The translations under genes were made by a program, and so were the position numbers. This document shows, in pieces, positions 1 through 10,745 of a stretch of DNA of 64,000 nt; positions within the stretch are counted from its first letter, which is position 1; the number at the start of each line of letters is the position of its first letter. The notes below the pieces were generated by a model. It worked only from the letters and a program-made list of their open reading frames with translations, searched no databases and was not told the origin of the DNA. The DNA is from Colletotrichum lupini. Lineage: Eukaryota > Ascomycota > Sordariomycetes > Glomerellales > Glomerellaceae. Location: the NCBI RefSeq assembly GCF_023278565.1, contig NC_064678.1, positions 3,782,001-3,846,000 of the forward strand, given 5' to 3'.

Positions 1-7
1 CACTTAC

Positions 8-1674
8 CTGGTCTTCTAGAGCCTTCGCGGCAGCTTCTAGCAAGCTCGTCTCTTGCTCCCTCAGCGTTGCAGCTACACTGATGCATGTCCCGCAGACGAG
101 ACCACCTTCATTCAGGGACTCGTCCAGGTCCTCCAGAGATACACCGGTGGCCAGTCGCTCAAGCTGGCTGGCCACCAGATCCTCCAAAACGGAAACAACC
201 CGAAGACGAAAGATTTGAGCCAGGGGGTGTTGATCGATGTGTTGCTCGAAAGCCGTTGTCGTCGAGGTCACATCCTCTTCTTGCCAGAATAGTTTTAGCT
301 CCCGTGAACCTCCGGTGTCCTGCAAGACGCGAAATGACAGGCCGTCCTCCTCGTTGAGGCACATGAAGTAGGCAAAGGGGCTCTTCCAGCTGAGTGAGCC
401 ATTCGCCCGGACAAACTCCACAGTCGGTGCTCCATCAAAGACGTGCAGCTTCGCCTTGCCCAGCGGGTCGTCTTCCATGGGTATCAAGGGCAGCGTGATC
501 CGGTCGGCGGCTGACGCGGGGTCAATGAACCCGTAGCTGAAGAGCATCTCTGCCCCGGATTTCGCGTCCCCGTAGGATATCGTCATCTCGTCCCCAGACG
601 AGACCCTGCAGCCGGGTCGCAGAAGGAGTACTACCTCGTCCTTACCATTCTCCTCGTAGTAGGCATTGGCCTTGGATGAGTGATTTGCCAAGTCTAGCAC
701 CGGGACCATGGCCTCCCCTGATTTGGGGAGCTCCAGACATCGGGACCGAAACCACGCATCGACCCGAACCCAGTCAATGAGCGACACCTTGTCGCTTTCC
801 CAAAACAGCTCGTTCCAAAATGGTAGAGTCGCAGAAATCTCTCGGAGCTCGTCAAACTCGTCTGTCAACGCAACAATCTTGGCGGCCGTGGCCGACTACT
901 TCTTGTTAGAACGTTATCCATAAGCAATAGCTGAAGCCTTCGGGATATCGCTTCTATCTCACTCAGCCGCAATACTTGGCTGGCGAAGAAGTAGACCTTC
1001 ATATGAGAACGATTCCACAAAATTTGGGGTGCAATATTGATGTTGTTAAATACGGGGGTTGGACCAAACCTGCGTAACCAACGACAGCCGGTATTTGCTT
1101 TTCAGGGAAGGCCGTAGGCAGTGGAGAAGGGAGGCTGGAGAAGTGCTTGCCTCAAGTGATGTTCCATTCAACATCTCGCGTTCCTGCTCAGTCCAGAGGG
1201 TGGTAACAGGAACTTGCGGCGGCAGGTACTTGACGTATTCTGTCCATGGCGTCGAGACTCCGCCCTTCAAAGACGTTTTGGGCCTATCAGAAAGTACCTT
1301 CTGTGTGAGAAGAAAGAGGCAAACGTCATGGCGAGTGGACTAAATCAAGAAGATGGGTAATCCTTTAGCTTTCCAAGGCCCGCATCAGGCTCGGGCGAAC
1401 ACTCTACCTTGTGACCGGCAGCCTCGAGCAGCTGCCGAAAGTTCTTATCGACCTTTGCATAGTTCTCAACAGCTTCGGCGGATAACACCAGCTCGCCTGG
1501 GATCATGAGTAAGGTTGGGATGTCAAAGGTCTCTTCCTCTCGACTGAGCTCCTTGTTTGAAAGTAGACCCAACCCGCAGCCGGGGATTTCGCGGGCCTCG
1601 ACGTCGACGAGGTCTACGTCATTGAACATGGCCCAGGTGGAGAGGGTCTCCAGGGGAAGCTGCGTAGACGCCAT
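8..1674 (-). CDS. SET-domain protein lysine methyltransferase (RKM/SETD6-like), 3' end outside window
   Basis: Probable S-adenosylmethionine-dependent protein lysine methyltransferase of the Rubisco-LSMT/SETD6 type. Exons read on the minus strand: 1674-1408 (89 codons), 1339-1151 (63 codons), 895-8 (296 codons); all junctions are phase 0. At the left edge CAG is followed by GTAAGTG, a donor, so at least one more exon lies outside and at least 448 residues are coded here. The N-terminus carries the STWAMFNDV block usual in this fungal family, then TPWTEYVKYLP and GTSLE. The SET core shows LANHS (N223, H224) and DEMTISYG with the expected catalytic-type Tyr at about 260. The long C-terminal helical region resembles a substrate-binding domain. 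The second intron (1150-896, 255 nt) starts with GC, not GT. The substrate cannot be told; ribosomal proteins are the usual targets of fungal relatives. Confidence 0.85.
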
Positions 1675-2614
1675 GACGAGGCTGTCGCCTTGCTCTCAAT
1701 GGGATTGAAGATATACTTGCGAACGGGCGGGATGTTGGTCGTTGCACTGCAGTCTCGTGGTTTGTCAGGCAAGTAGCGAGCAAATGTGGAAAGATTCAAG
1801 CGCGAGTCCCGGAGCAAAACGGTTGCTCAAAGCGCAGGGTGGATCGCAATGGCATGTACTGCTACCGAGCAGCGAATACAAGTGCTTGAGGGCTGGAACT
1901 GCAAGAAGCCGATGTCTCTCACCAGGAAACAATTCAGTTTTTCTTTTGTAATGTCAGAAAATCATGTTTTGAAACGGCAAGATATCTTTTTGGGCCAAGA
2001 TTTCAATAGAGGCGCCGCATTGGTAGTTAGAAGCCCAAAGAAGCCTAAAAGACTGGGCCCCATCGCGAAGGCGGGCACGCACTCTACCTATTCGTCTCAT
2101 GTTCAAGTACCTTGAGGTAAGAACCATCTTCTCGCAGCTCTGCTTGAACTTTCCGATGCAAAAGAAACATGGGCTTTCGACTCAAATACCACAACACTGA
2201 AAGACGACGGAGGTCACTGGATGGACATTGGAACTCGGAGGGTGTCAAAGTCCTGTTTTCGTAGGTGGCCTATGTACTGATACTCAGGTAATTGGCCGGA
2301 GCATGATTAACAACTGCTAGTCATCATGGCGGAACGACCAGACAATCCCGCTCTAAGGTAAGTTCGCAACGTCCTAGGAAGCATGTTTCCCCTATACCAT
2401 TCCTGACAACTCCGAAATTATGCGTGCAGACCTAGCCGGGTTACGGCGAGATCAAGGTATCATCGATATGAAATAGGATAAGGAAACGAAAAGCAGACCA
2501 AACTCCATGCTGAGCATTCCCGGTCCCGTTGTCGCTGTTCACATGGCTCGTTAAGATGAGTAGTAACACAGACTTGCAGCCATCAATCGGCTGCACTGGT
2601 CATCGTGCTTCAGG
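1675..2614. other. intergenic, upstream of SET gene
   Basis: No reading frame here has family-like sequence or coherent splice sites. It should hold the promoter of the SET gene and the 3' end of the gene at 2615. A pyrimidine/purine-mixed sequence with no clear TATA box was seen. Confidence 0.5.
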
Positions 2615-4660
2615 TTACCGACCATTTGAGGCGAGATGCTCCTTGAAGAGCTCAGCGGCACGACGAGCATCCCTCCGCTGACTCTCTTCATGTATCTTGC
2701 GCATCCAGGCCGCTCCCCGCACCCACTCCTCGTTCCTGCGGACATAGATTGGCAACTCCTCTTCAGGGACATCGCCGAAGTCCATGTGTCTATGGTGGGA
2801 CCACGGCCGTGGCTCGCCCCTCGCGGAGGCCAAATTGTCTTCCTCTTCCTGGTGCTCTTCTGCCAAGCGCTGCTGTCGCATACGCTTGGCTGCTTTGCCG
2901 AAGTTCGCCTTGCGGCCACCTCGGGCTTTGATTTCCTCCATCTTCGACTTGTACCACTGGTCGCTGCGATTATGTGGCCAGTGGATGCGAGGGTCAAGCT
3001 TCATATGAAAGCGGCCGTCATCTGCACCAGGTGTCGAGGCTCCTTTCGAGGTCTCTATTGTCGCAGCCAGAGTATACACCCCCAGAGGAGGTCTCGTGGC
3101 GCCGGGCTGGCTATATATCATGGCGTCGAACTTGGTGAATTCAAAGTCGGCGCAAAGCTGGAGTCGACGCTCTTCACAGGTCAGTCTCTTCGTTTTGCGG
3201 GAAGAACTGGACTTCGGATCCTGTTGGTAGCGATTCTGGGGGTCGGCCCTCCCTAGTGTCGAGCCTTGTCGAAGTGTGCCATTCGGCAAAAGGACGTGAT
3301 TATGACTCTGCCCGTTGGCAAGTTTTGGCTGCCGTATTCTCCCATCTTTCTCCCGTCTACCATCTTCGTCCTCGTCAGAGGAAGAGCTGAGCACAATAGG
3401 CCTAAACACGGCACCCAGGCGAGTGGTATCCTCATTTCTCGAAGAACGTGAACGTGACGCCTCGAGATTGGCGCCAGGAAGTCCCAAAGAAGATGTGGAC
3501 TGTGAAGCATTCAAAGTTGCTGGGGCTCCAAGGTAAGTGGACGAATGGGGATGCCCAATGACTACCTTTGCCTGCTCTGGAGCCCTATCATCGATCTCGT
3601 CATCATCGTCATCAAGATCTTCATCAGAAGAGCTGGAAGACGACGATGACTCGGATGTTGTGTCAGTACTGTCAAGCCTTCTACGCTTGCCGGCCGAAGA
3701 CGTGAATCTGCTTGTTGAAGCTGATCGTGATGCCGATGGCGCCGATTTCACATGCATTGGCGGCAGACTCTTAGTATTGACGTGAGGCAGCGCATCGAAG
3801 CTTCTGTTCCCAGATAGCGTAGATGCCGAAGGTGCAATGGAAGTCCTTCCTCCAAGTTGACTTCTGTTGCTTTCGGCATCCGGCCGAGTGCTCGAATCGC
3901 GAGCGGCATGTGACGCATTCTTAGTGCCTGGCATCATCGCGGACTCTTGAGATGCTCGAGAGCTTTGACCTGGTCGATATCCCCCTGAAGAAGCCCGTGC
4001 TGAGTTGTATCCCCATGTCTTCTTTCCCCTTGGTTGCACCTGTTCGACGGTTGCAGACGTCTGCGATATGCGCTGGTTTGTATCGGTACTGCTAGATAAT
4101 CGCTTCGTCTGGTCTTGTGATGGCGAGTGCACTTGATTAAGAAGTGGCCGAAAAGGATTGAATGTGCCAGGAGGGAGAGTTTCATGGTTAATTGGTGAGA
4201 CAGACTCAGGAGTGTGAGTTTGCGCAGAAGTAGTGTGGAACCTTGGATGAGTCTCTTCTTCCATGCGCTTCTTAGGAGGAGCTTTTGCCCCGGCTGTCTT
4301 TCTAGCTGTCATTGCCAGTTTTCCCATGAGATCGGCCGGCAGATTCGTCCTTCTGACTGTGGCATGGGCGCTCTGGAAAGCGTGTGCTGGTTCGTCTCGA
4401 AAATCCCTGCCACGTGAATGGGACTGGCTGCTTCTCGACTGGTCGTCATGACTAACTCGCCCTACGTTCTGCGATGGGTTCTGCACCACTGAGGGCCTTG
4501 GGGGCGCGCGTCCAGATGAGCCGGCAGCAAGATGCGCAGCACTGCCTCGAGCAATCCTCCTTTCTGCTTGATGGCGTAGGCAAAGAGTCCCATTGAGAGC
4601 ACTGGAATCGCATCCGTCTTCGGCACACCGTTTTGTAGACTGCTGACGAAGGGACTCCAT
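2615..4660 (-). CDS. unrecognised Ser-rich, probably nuclear protein (681 aa)
   Basis: One uninterrupted frame of 681 codons, starting at the first Met. I do not recognise the family. The first 40 residues hold a compact Cys/His group (RCAEDGC ... LCLRH, spacing C-x4-C-x9-C-x2-H) that could bind zinc. Residues about 50-480 are low-complexity, rich in Ser, Arg, Gln and Pro, with a Ser/Asp run (SESSSSSSSSDEDLDDDDDE) near 345. The last 200 residues look folded and conserved: a block around CADFEFTKFDAMIYS, then a basic helix (GRKANFGKAAKRMRQQR) and a Trp-containing helical tail (RRNEEWVRGAAWMRKI). Basic stretches suggest nuclear location. It lies tail-to-head with the SET gene and is divergent from the SCY1 gene. 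A real gene is likely from its length and composition; function is unknown. Confidence 0.7.
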   Translation of the reverse strand: MESLRQQSTKRCAEDGCDSSALNGTLCLRHQAERRIARGSAAHLAAGSSGRAPPRPSVVQNPSQNVGRVSHDDQSRSSQSHSRGRDFRDEPAHAFQSAHATVRRTNLPADLMGKLAMTARKTAGAKAPPKKRMEEETHPRFHTTSAQTHTPESVSPINHETLPPGTFNPFRPLLNQVHSPSQDQTKRLSSSTDTNQRISQTSATVEQVQPRGKKTWGYNSARASSGGYRPGQSSRASQESAMMPGTKNASHAARDSSTRPDAESNRSQLGGRTSIAPSASTLSGNRSFDALPHVNTKSLPPMHVKSAPSASRSASTSRFTSSAGKRRRLDSTDTTSESSSSSSSSDEDLDDDDDEIDDRAPEQAKVVIGHPHSSTYLGAPATLNASQSTSSLGLPGANLEASRSRSSRNEDTTRLGAVFRPIVLSSSSDEDEDGRREKDGRIRQPKLANGQSHNHVLLPNGTLRQGSTLGRADPQNRYQQDPKSSSSRKTKRLTCEERRLQLCADFEFTKFDAMIYSQPGATRPPLGVYTLAATIETSKGASTPGADDGRFHMKLDPRIHWPHNRSDQWYKSKMEEIKARGGRKANFGKAAKRMRQQRLAEEHQEEEDNLASARGEPRPWSHHRHMDFGDVPEEELPIYVRRNEEWVRGAAWMRKIHEESQRRDARRAAELFKEHLASNGR

Positions 4661-6197
4661 CTCCTAGCGGCCTGGTTCTTCATGAAGATATCTCGATTCT
4701 ATCAACTTGCTGAGATGGGTTTCCACGGACACAGGGTCGGGGTTAGTAGATCTCGAAAGCCTTGTTGCCTAGCCAGACCTGCTCTAAAGGGCGAAAGGCC
4801 GTTGCCCAAGTGCTGAAGTCAACGAAGATACGTCGTTAAGATTGGATGTTTGAGTCTCTCGGAAAACCGTTGGCAAAAGTCGAGCTGAGTGGTGCGCCCT
4901 AATTCAAATTCGGAACAACGTGTCGAGCAAGAAGTACACAGCGAGGATGGGTTCCTTTCTCTTCATGGTCTGGGACTTGGAGATTAGGTGGCCAGAGGTG
5001 CACGACAGGAGGGTTCTACTGAAGTAAGGTTAGCTTAAAGTTCAACCTGACGTTAGACGGGACCTGGAAGGTCCTTCAAAACAAGTTGGAGCCAAATGAT
5101 GACAGTTGTAGAAATAAAGTGTGCGCTCAGGTCTTTTCAGTCATTTTGGTCTTCATATTGGGGACCGCAGCGGGTTCGTAGTCTCATCTTGAACCATTTT
5201 ACTTGTCTTCCTGAGCCTTTGGTCCTACTCCGTTTGGGTAACTAGTAGCAGAACTCCAAAATGAGGTCATGTTCATTTCGCTTCTCAATCCTATATTGGT
5301 ATACTGCATTGTTTAAGCAGCTCCGTCTGTCGCGTATGCTTTTCGCTCGCCGAAAGCCTTGCGAGGATGAGGACGTGGCTCATTCGTCAAGAACGGCCAT
5401 TGAACGGTAACAAGATGAGACAACAAACCCAGAAGAATCCTTTTCGATCGGACCTTTTACCAGTAGTCATCACTGCGCGTAAGAAATGTGTGTTGGGGGT
5501 CGGGGAAGGACATCAAGGCCTTGGAGAAGCAAAATCGCACTTACCCGTTGGAGAATCGCCTGCTCCCTCAGAGTCGCGCCTTCGGCCGCCAGCACACGAC
5601 ACTTTGGCATGGGTTAGGAAGATAAAGAGCTTTGGGACCGGGTTGAAATCGATTGAAAATGATTGAGTCTTGTTGTGAACGCAGAGTTGTGATCAAGTTT
5701 CTCTTCGTAGCTGCGCGAATGCTCAGGGCAAACCAAGCTTTTGTCGAGTCGCAAGGCTGGTCGGGTTGCTGAGGCTCTCGCCTCGCGTTGCGTTCAGTGG
5801 AGGTTGATGAAGGTCGCTTGCTTGAATTCACTGGAGGGCCTCTGGGTAATCCTTGCCTAGCTTCGTTAACAGACGGAACGACCTTGACGGGGCACCGTCG
5901 ATTTACATCCGGGCCCACCCAAAACATCGGCGAACGGATCATTTGTCACCCGTATCACCCCTCCATCCAAAATAGCCTAGCGCGGGGATCTTCAGGCATG
6001 AGCTGCTGCCCGTGGTCCCCTGTTCCAGTGTCAACGGTCCACTATCTTGTCGCCAAGTTGCCCGAAGCTCCCTGCCTACCTCAGCACTCGCAGCGCGTGC
6101 GTTGCCCCTTCCGCCAAATATACAATTTTGAGACCAGCAGTCGCCGATTGACCAGATCCTGGCTTCCTGAATACGCTCTCGGATTTGGTAGAGCAAG
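4661..6197. other. divergent intergenic region
   Basis: A 1.5-kb gap between the starts of the Ser-rich gene (-) and the SCY1 gene (+). It must contain both promoters. Several short frames exist but none shows family sequence or convincing splice structure. No repeats were noticed. Confidence 0.5.
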
Positions 6198-8769
6198 ATG
6201 AATTTCCTCAAGTCAGCAGTGGCCTCTGCCATTGCACAGGGGCCACCATTCCCTTATAGCTTTGGCGACAAGGTGGACATCGACGAGTCCATATGGACAT
6301 TGAACAATGGCACCAAGCGAGTATGTCTAGCTACCCGACGACGCAATCGACAGCCCAACATCTAACGCCCCTTGACAGGAAGACGGTTCCAACTGCAGTA
6401 TTTTCTCCTTTGATGTTGCCGCCAACAAGTCCCGACTACCCCTGGCGAAGAACGCACTGCGAAAGCTGAGGACCTTACGACACCCAGGCGTCATCAAGGT
6501 GTTGGATACCGTGGAGGTAAGGGCGGCCCTTGACTACCTTACACGGAGCTTTGTCTCACAAGACTATGCAGACCGATACATATATCTACATTGCGACCGA
6601 GCGAGTGGTGCCTCTACGATGGCATGTGAAGAGAAAGAGCCTCACGCCAGAAACGATAAAATGGGGATTGAGCAGCGTTGCGGTATGTTGGGTTGATAAT
6701 ATAGTTGAGTGGGAAGACTAATTTTTCCTAAAGCGCACCATCAAATTTATCAATGATGAGGCTTCATCAATACACGGCAACCTAAGGGTTGGCTCTGTGT
6801 ACACATCTGAGAGTGGGGAGTGGAAGATGAGCGGGTTTGAGGTTCTGAGCAATGTGAAAGACGACGAAGCAGTGATATACGTAGGTATTCCTCCTTGATC
6901 TTGGGCAACACATTTACTGACATCGAGGCTTAGACATACGGCAGCTTGGTCCCAGATTCAGGGCGATATGCGCCACCTGAGCTTGCTCGTGGTGGCTGGG
7001 ATGCCATCAAGAAGAGCCCGCATTCCGCAGTGGACTCATTTGGTTTTGGGTGTATGATATTTGAAGTCTTCAACGGCGACTTCATGGGCTCTGATCAAGC
7101 CGGGCAGACGAAGAGCATTCCTCCGACCATGCAACAAAGTTACAAGCGTCTCGTCAACCCAAACCCTAAGGCGCGTGTTAGCGTTGGCCATTTCCTAGAA
7201 CAAGGACAACGGAGTGGATCTTTCTTTGACAGCCCCTTAATCAAACTGACAGAAGGAATCGAGAATCTGGGTGTGAAGACTGAGAGTGAGAGAGAGGCAT
7301 TCCTCGAGTAGGTCCTTTGATGTCGAGTCAAGTATGTTAAGCATGTAACTGACCCATACAGTGATCTCGATCAACTGACGGACGATTTCCCCGAAGACTT
7401 CTTCAAGATGAAGATTCTCCCGGAGCTCATCAAGTCAGTTGAGTTTGGCGGCGGCGGCCCGAAGGCCTTCAGTGTCGTAATGAAAATTGCAGCCAAGCTT
7501 TCAAACGAGGATTTTGACTCAAAGATCACACCCGTCGTAATCCGGCTATTCGCCAACCCCGATCGAGCGATCCGCGTCTGCCTTCTCGATAGCCTGCCAT
7601 TGATGATCGATCGGTTAACACAAAAAGTGGTCAACGACAAGATCTTCCCACAGCTCGTCACTGGCTTCACAGACGTGGCGCCAGTTGTCCGAGAACAGAC
7701 TTTGAAATCGGTTCTAGTCATCATTGGGAAGTTGTCTGATCGTACCATCAACGGAGAGCTGCTCAAGTACCTCGCCAAGGCCGCCAACGATGAACAGCCG
7801 GGCATTCGAACAAACACCACAATTTGTCTGGGAAAGATTGCCAAAAACCTTGGAACATCTTCGAGAGCCAAGGTGCTCATCGCTGCCTTCACCAGGTCCC
7901 TGCGTGATCCATTTGTGCATGCCCGAAATGCCTCGCTAATGGCCCTCGGCGTCACAGGAGATTGCTTCTCCGACGAGGATGTGGCTTTGAGGATAATGCC
8001 CGCGGTCTGCCCCTTGCTGATTGACAAGGAGAAGGTGATCCGTGACCAGGCGAGCAAGACGATGGACGTTTACCTGAAGCAGGTCAGGAAGGCCGCCTCC
8101 AACATGCCAGAAACCGCTCTGCCTCCTCAGGCCGCAGAAGGCGCCGGCGGACCTCGCATGAGCACTCCCCAACCCAACGAGGCCTCGGCAGCATCCTGGG
8201 CCGGGTGGGCCATCTCCTCTTTCACCAACAAGATTTCGACTGCGAACGGTGAGATGCAAACCTCCAACGGCTCAGGCGCTGCGTCTCCCAAGCCGACTCC
8301 ATCGCCAGGCCCCGACGTGAAGAGGCCGACCACCTCGTCAGCCTCGGCTCTGCATCGTCAGGCGGTCAAGTCCCCCCCGCCAATGTCGCGAACACCGTCG
8401 TCGGTCGTGGCAGACGCCTTCAACCCGGAACCTGCGGACGACGGCGGAGACGCTTGGGGCGATCTTGGAGACGATGACGGTTGGGGAGAGCCAACCACCA
8501 ACAGCAGCTCGTCGGCTAAGAAGGCAACTACGGCCAGTGCAACTCCATTTGACGACGGTGCAGAGCCAGATTTCGCCGGCTGGCTGGCGGCGCAATCCCA
8601 GAAGAAGACCGGAGGAAGCAAGCCGCTGCCAAAGGGCCTCTCGAAGTCAACAACAGCAGCGAAGAAGCCTCTGGTGTCGAAGCCGGCTGCTAAGCCTGTG
8701 GTAGCGAAGAAGATCGACATGAAGCCAAAGGACGACGATGACGATGAAGGCTGGGGAGATGGATGGTAG
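6198..8769 (+). CDS. SCY1-like pseudokinase (Cex1/SCYL1 family)
   Basis: Cytoplasmic pseudokinase; relatives (yeast Cex1, animal SCYL1) act in nuclear tRNA export and COPI-linked Golgi traffic. Six exons: 6198-6320, 6379-6516, 6572-6682, 6734-6880, 6934-7307, 7362-8769, giving 766 residues. Residues 1-about 330 form a kinase-like fold that has lost catalysis: the HRD motif reads HGN (SIHGNLRVGSVY), the DFG motif reads SGF, and the first exons begin with the family's MNFLKSAV and YSFGDKV. Residues about 340-540 are HEAT-like helical repeats (LPELIKSVEFGGGGP, DPFVHARNASLMAL). The tail is Pro/Ser-rich and ends in acidic tryptophan motifs (DAWGDLGDDDGWGE, DEGWGDGW). The start is the first in-frame Met and gives the family N-terminus. 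It is convergent with lst8, 307 bp away. Confidence 0.92.
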
Positions 8770-9076
8770 GTGATAATCGCAGCAAGACAAGACAAAGTTT
8801 GCAGCATTTACGGCGTTAAGGGGTGCGGGATACCACGATGTTGCAAGTAATGTTCATGTAGCAGTAAAGCCTGCCAATTGAGAATTTGTAATGCAGACGG
8901 CCGCAGCCTCATCTGTGAATGCGATACAAAGGACTGTCCCGGACGCCCCGCCAACCCAATCCCCAAAAGTCATAATGAAGAAAAGTTACAAGCCATGATT
9001 GAAGGAAAAGCCTTTTGTAGACCAATGAACCAACCAACGCAGACGTGTCCTCCCTAGTAAAACCCTCCCCAAATCG
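8770..9076. other. convergent 3' intergenic region
   Basis: Short gap between the stop codons of the SCY1 gene (+) and lst8 (-). It should carry both polyadenylation regions. No gene or repeat seen. Confidence 0.6.
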
Positions 9077-10256
9077 TTAGCTAGCAGACTCGGAGTAGTC
9101 GTTGAGGGCGACACAGACGGCGCCTCTGTGGTGACCATTGTACTGGCGAATGATCTGCTGGCTGTGAAGCTCCCACAGCCGGGCATAGTGGTCGGAACAG
9201 GCCGTCACCAAATAGGCAGAATCGGCGCTGAACGCGCAGTCCCAGACCCAGCGCTGGTGGCCCGTGAGGGTGGCCTCGAGCGGGAACGGCTTAGGCTCCT
9301 GGTCGGGGGCAGGCTCCAGGTCCTTGACCTCCCAGATGCGGGCGGTGTGGTCGGCGCTGCAAGTTGCGAGCTTCTTGACGTCGGGCGAGAGGAGAATGCG
9401 CGTGATGTACTCCTTGTGCGCATTGAAGTGAGTTACTGGAAGGAGCTGGGTTCGGTCGTAGGCCTGCAGCAGCTGCCACACGAATACGTTGCCCTAGTTA
9501 GTCGTTAGTTCTGGTGTCGCATTCTATGTCTGTAGGCAACCGTGAGAAGCTTACCCCATTATTCGCAGCGCAAAGCAGAGAGCCGTCGCTGGCGACCGTG
9601 ACGCTTGAGACCGAAACGTCCTCCTCGGGAATCAGCTGGTGGGAGCAGTTGTTCTCGGCAAGGTCCCAGACACGGACGCTGCCCTGGCGATCGCAACTGA
9701 TGATTTCGCCCTGGTTAGGATGGATCACGACGTCGTTGGCGGGACAGCCGTGGTTGTAGGAGCGCTGGACCTGGCCACTGCGTGTCTCCCAAATCTTGAC
9801 GGTGCCATCCTCGGAGCTGGTCACCATCCACTTGCCCTCGCAGTGGAAAGCGACGCCGGTGATGTTGCCAGTATGGCCCTCGAAGGTAAGCAGTGGGTTC
9901 GGGTTCGTGGACTTGATATCGTAGAGTTTGACCGTGTGGTGGCCTGCGGCGGCGAGGAAGCGCTTGTCGGGAGAGATGCAGAGGCGATTGACCTGGGAGT
10001 CTGGGTGCTGGATCGTACGGGAACAAATGCCCGAGAGGGCCTCCCAGAACCTGCATTCGGAGAATGATTGTCAGTCAAAGATTCCCAATTATTCGGCGGT
10101 CGGGATCGAGCCTTGAATAGTTTTGTACCTGATTGTGTGGTCGTAACCCGCTTGGACAAGGTTAGTGACCGATTCCAATGCTTTGTCGACCGGGAGAAAG
10201 AGGTAAAGGTTCCTCAAGGCTCAAGAGAACTCACCTGTGCAAAGAATCACAGACAT
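9077..10256 (-). CDS. lst8: LST8, WD40 subunit of TOR complexes
   Basis: Seven-bladed WD40 propeller that binds the TOR kinase domain and is part of both TORC1 and TORC2. Exons on the minus strand: 10256-10235 (22 nt), 10150-10129 (22 nt), 10050-9555 (496 nt), 9493-9077 (417 nt), giving 318 residues, the usual LST8 length. It begins MSVILCTAGYDHTIRFWEA, matching the family start, which fixes both tiny exons. WD-type strands are clear: DGTVKIWETRSG, QGSVRVWDLAEN, DHTARIWEV, DHYARLWELHS, with GHTGNI, GHQRWVWD and GHHRGAV preceding them. The protein is expected at vacuolar and endosomal membranes with TOR. It follows the ABC transporter gene on the same strand but is an unrelated core gene. Confidence 0.94.
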
Positions 10257-10745
10257 GGTGACTGTGATGAAGCCTTCGGCCTCAGTTATCGCATGTTATG
10301 ATGTATGTGTGTATGGAAGATGTTGGTCGAATATTGAGGAGGGCGCATCCAAAAATTGGGAGTTGTATTTGCGCGCGCAGGATCGCCAGTAGGAGGATGC
10401 AGCCCCTCCACGATGTAGTCGGCTGGGTTGGACTCTCGACTGGAGCTTCGGCTCACATTCCTAACAATGCGGCCCCACTACAGGTCCGGGGACACCTGGG
10501 GTCTCACCGAGGTGTGGCTGGTGTCGGGATTACTTCGGAATTTGGCACACAGACTACCACTCACCACCACGTAGGAGAAGGCGCGCCTTTGAATAAATGA
10601 ATGCCCAGCTCCATTATTTTTACGGTCTAGAATTCAAGAGGCAACTAACTACCTTTCGACATGGAATTCATATGCGTATGCTTCCTTCATTTGAAGACTA
10701 ACCACTCCTTGTCTGACATCTTCTACTGGCCACAACTATTGTCAC
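10257..10745. other. intergenic, lst8 promoter side
   Basis: 489 bp between the lst8 start and the ABC transporter stop, both on the minus strand. It contains the lst8 promoter and the transporter's 3' end. This is the left boundary between core genes and the metabolite locus. No gene seen. Confidence 0.55.

Noticed and set aside
2551..3785. Several 60-200 codon frames opposite or beside the Ser-rich gene
   Set aside because: They are antisense shadows created by the codon bias of the 681-codon frame.
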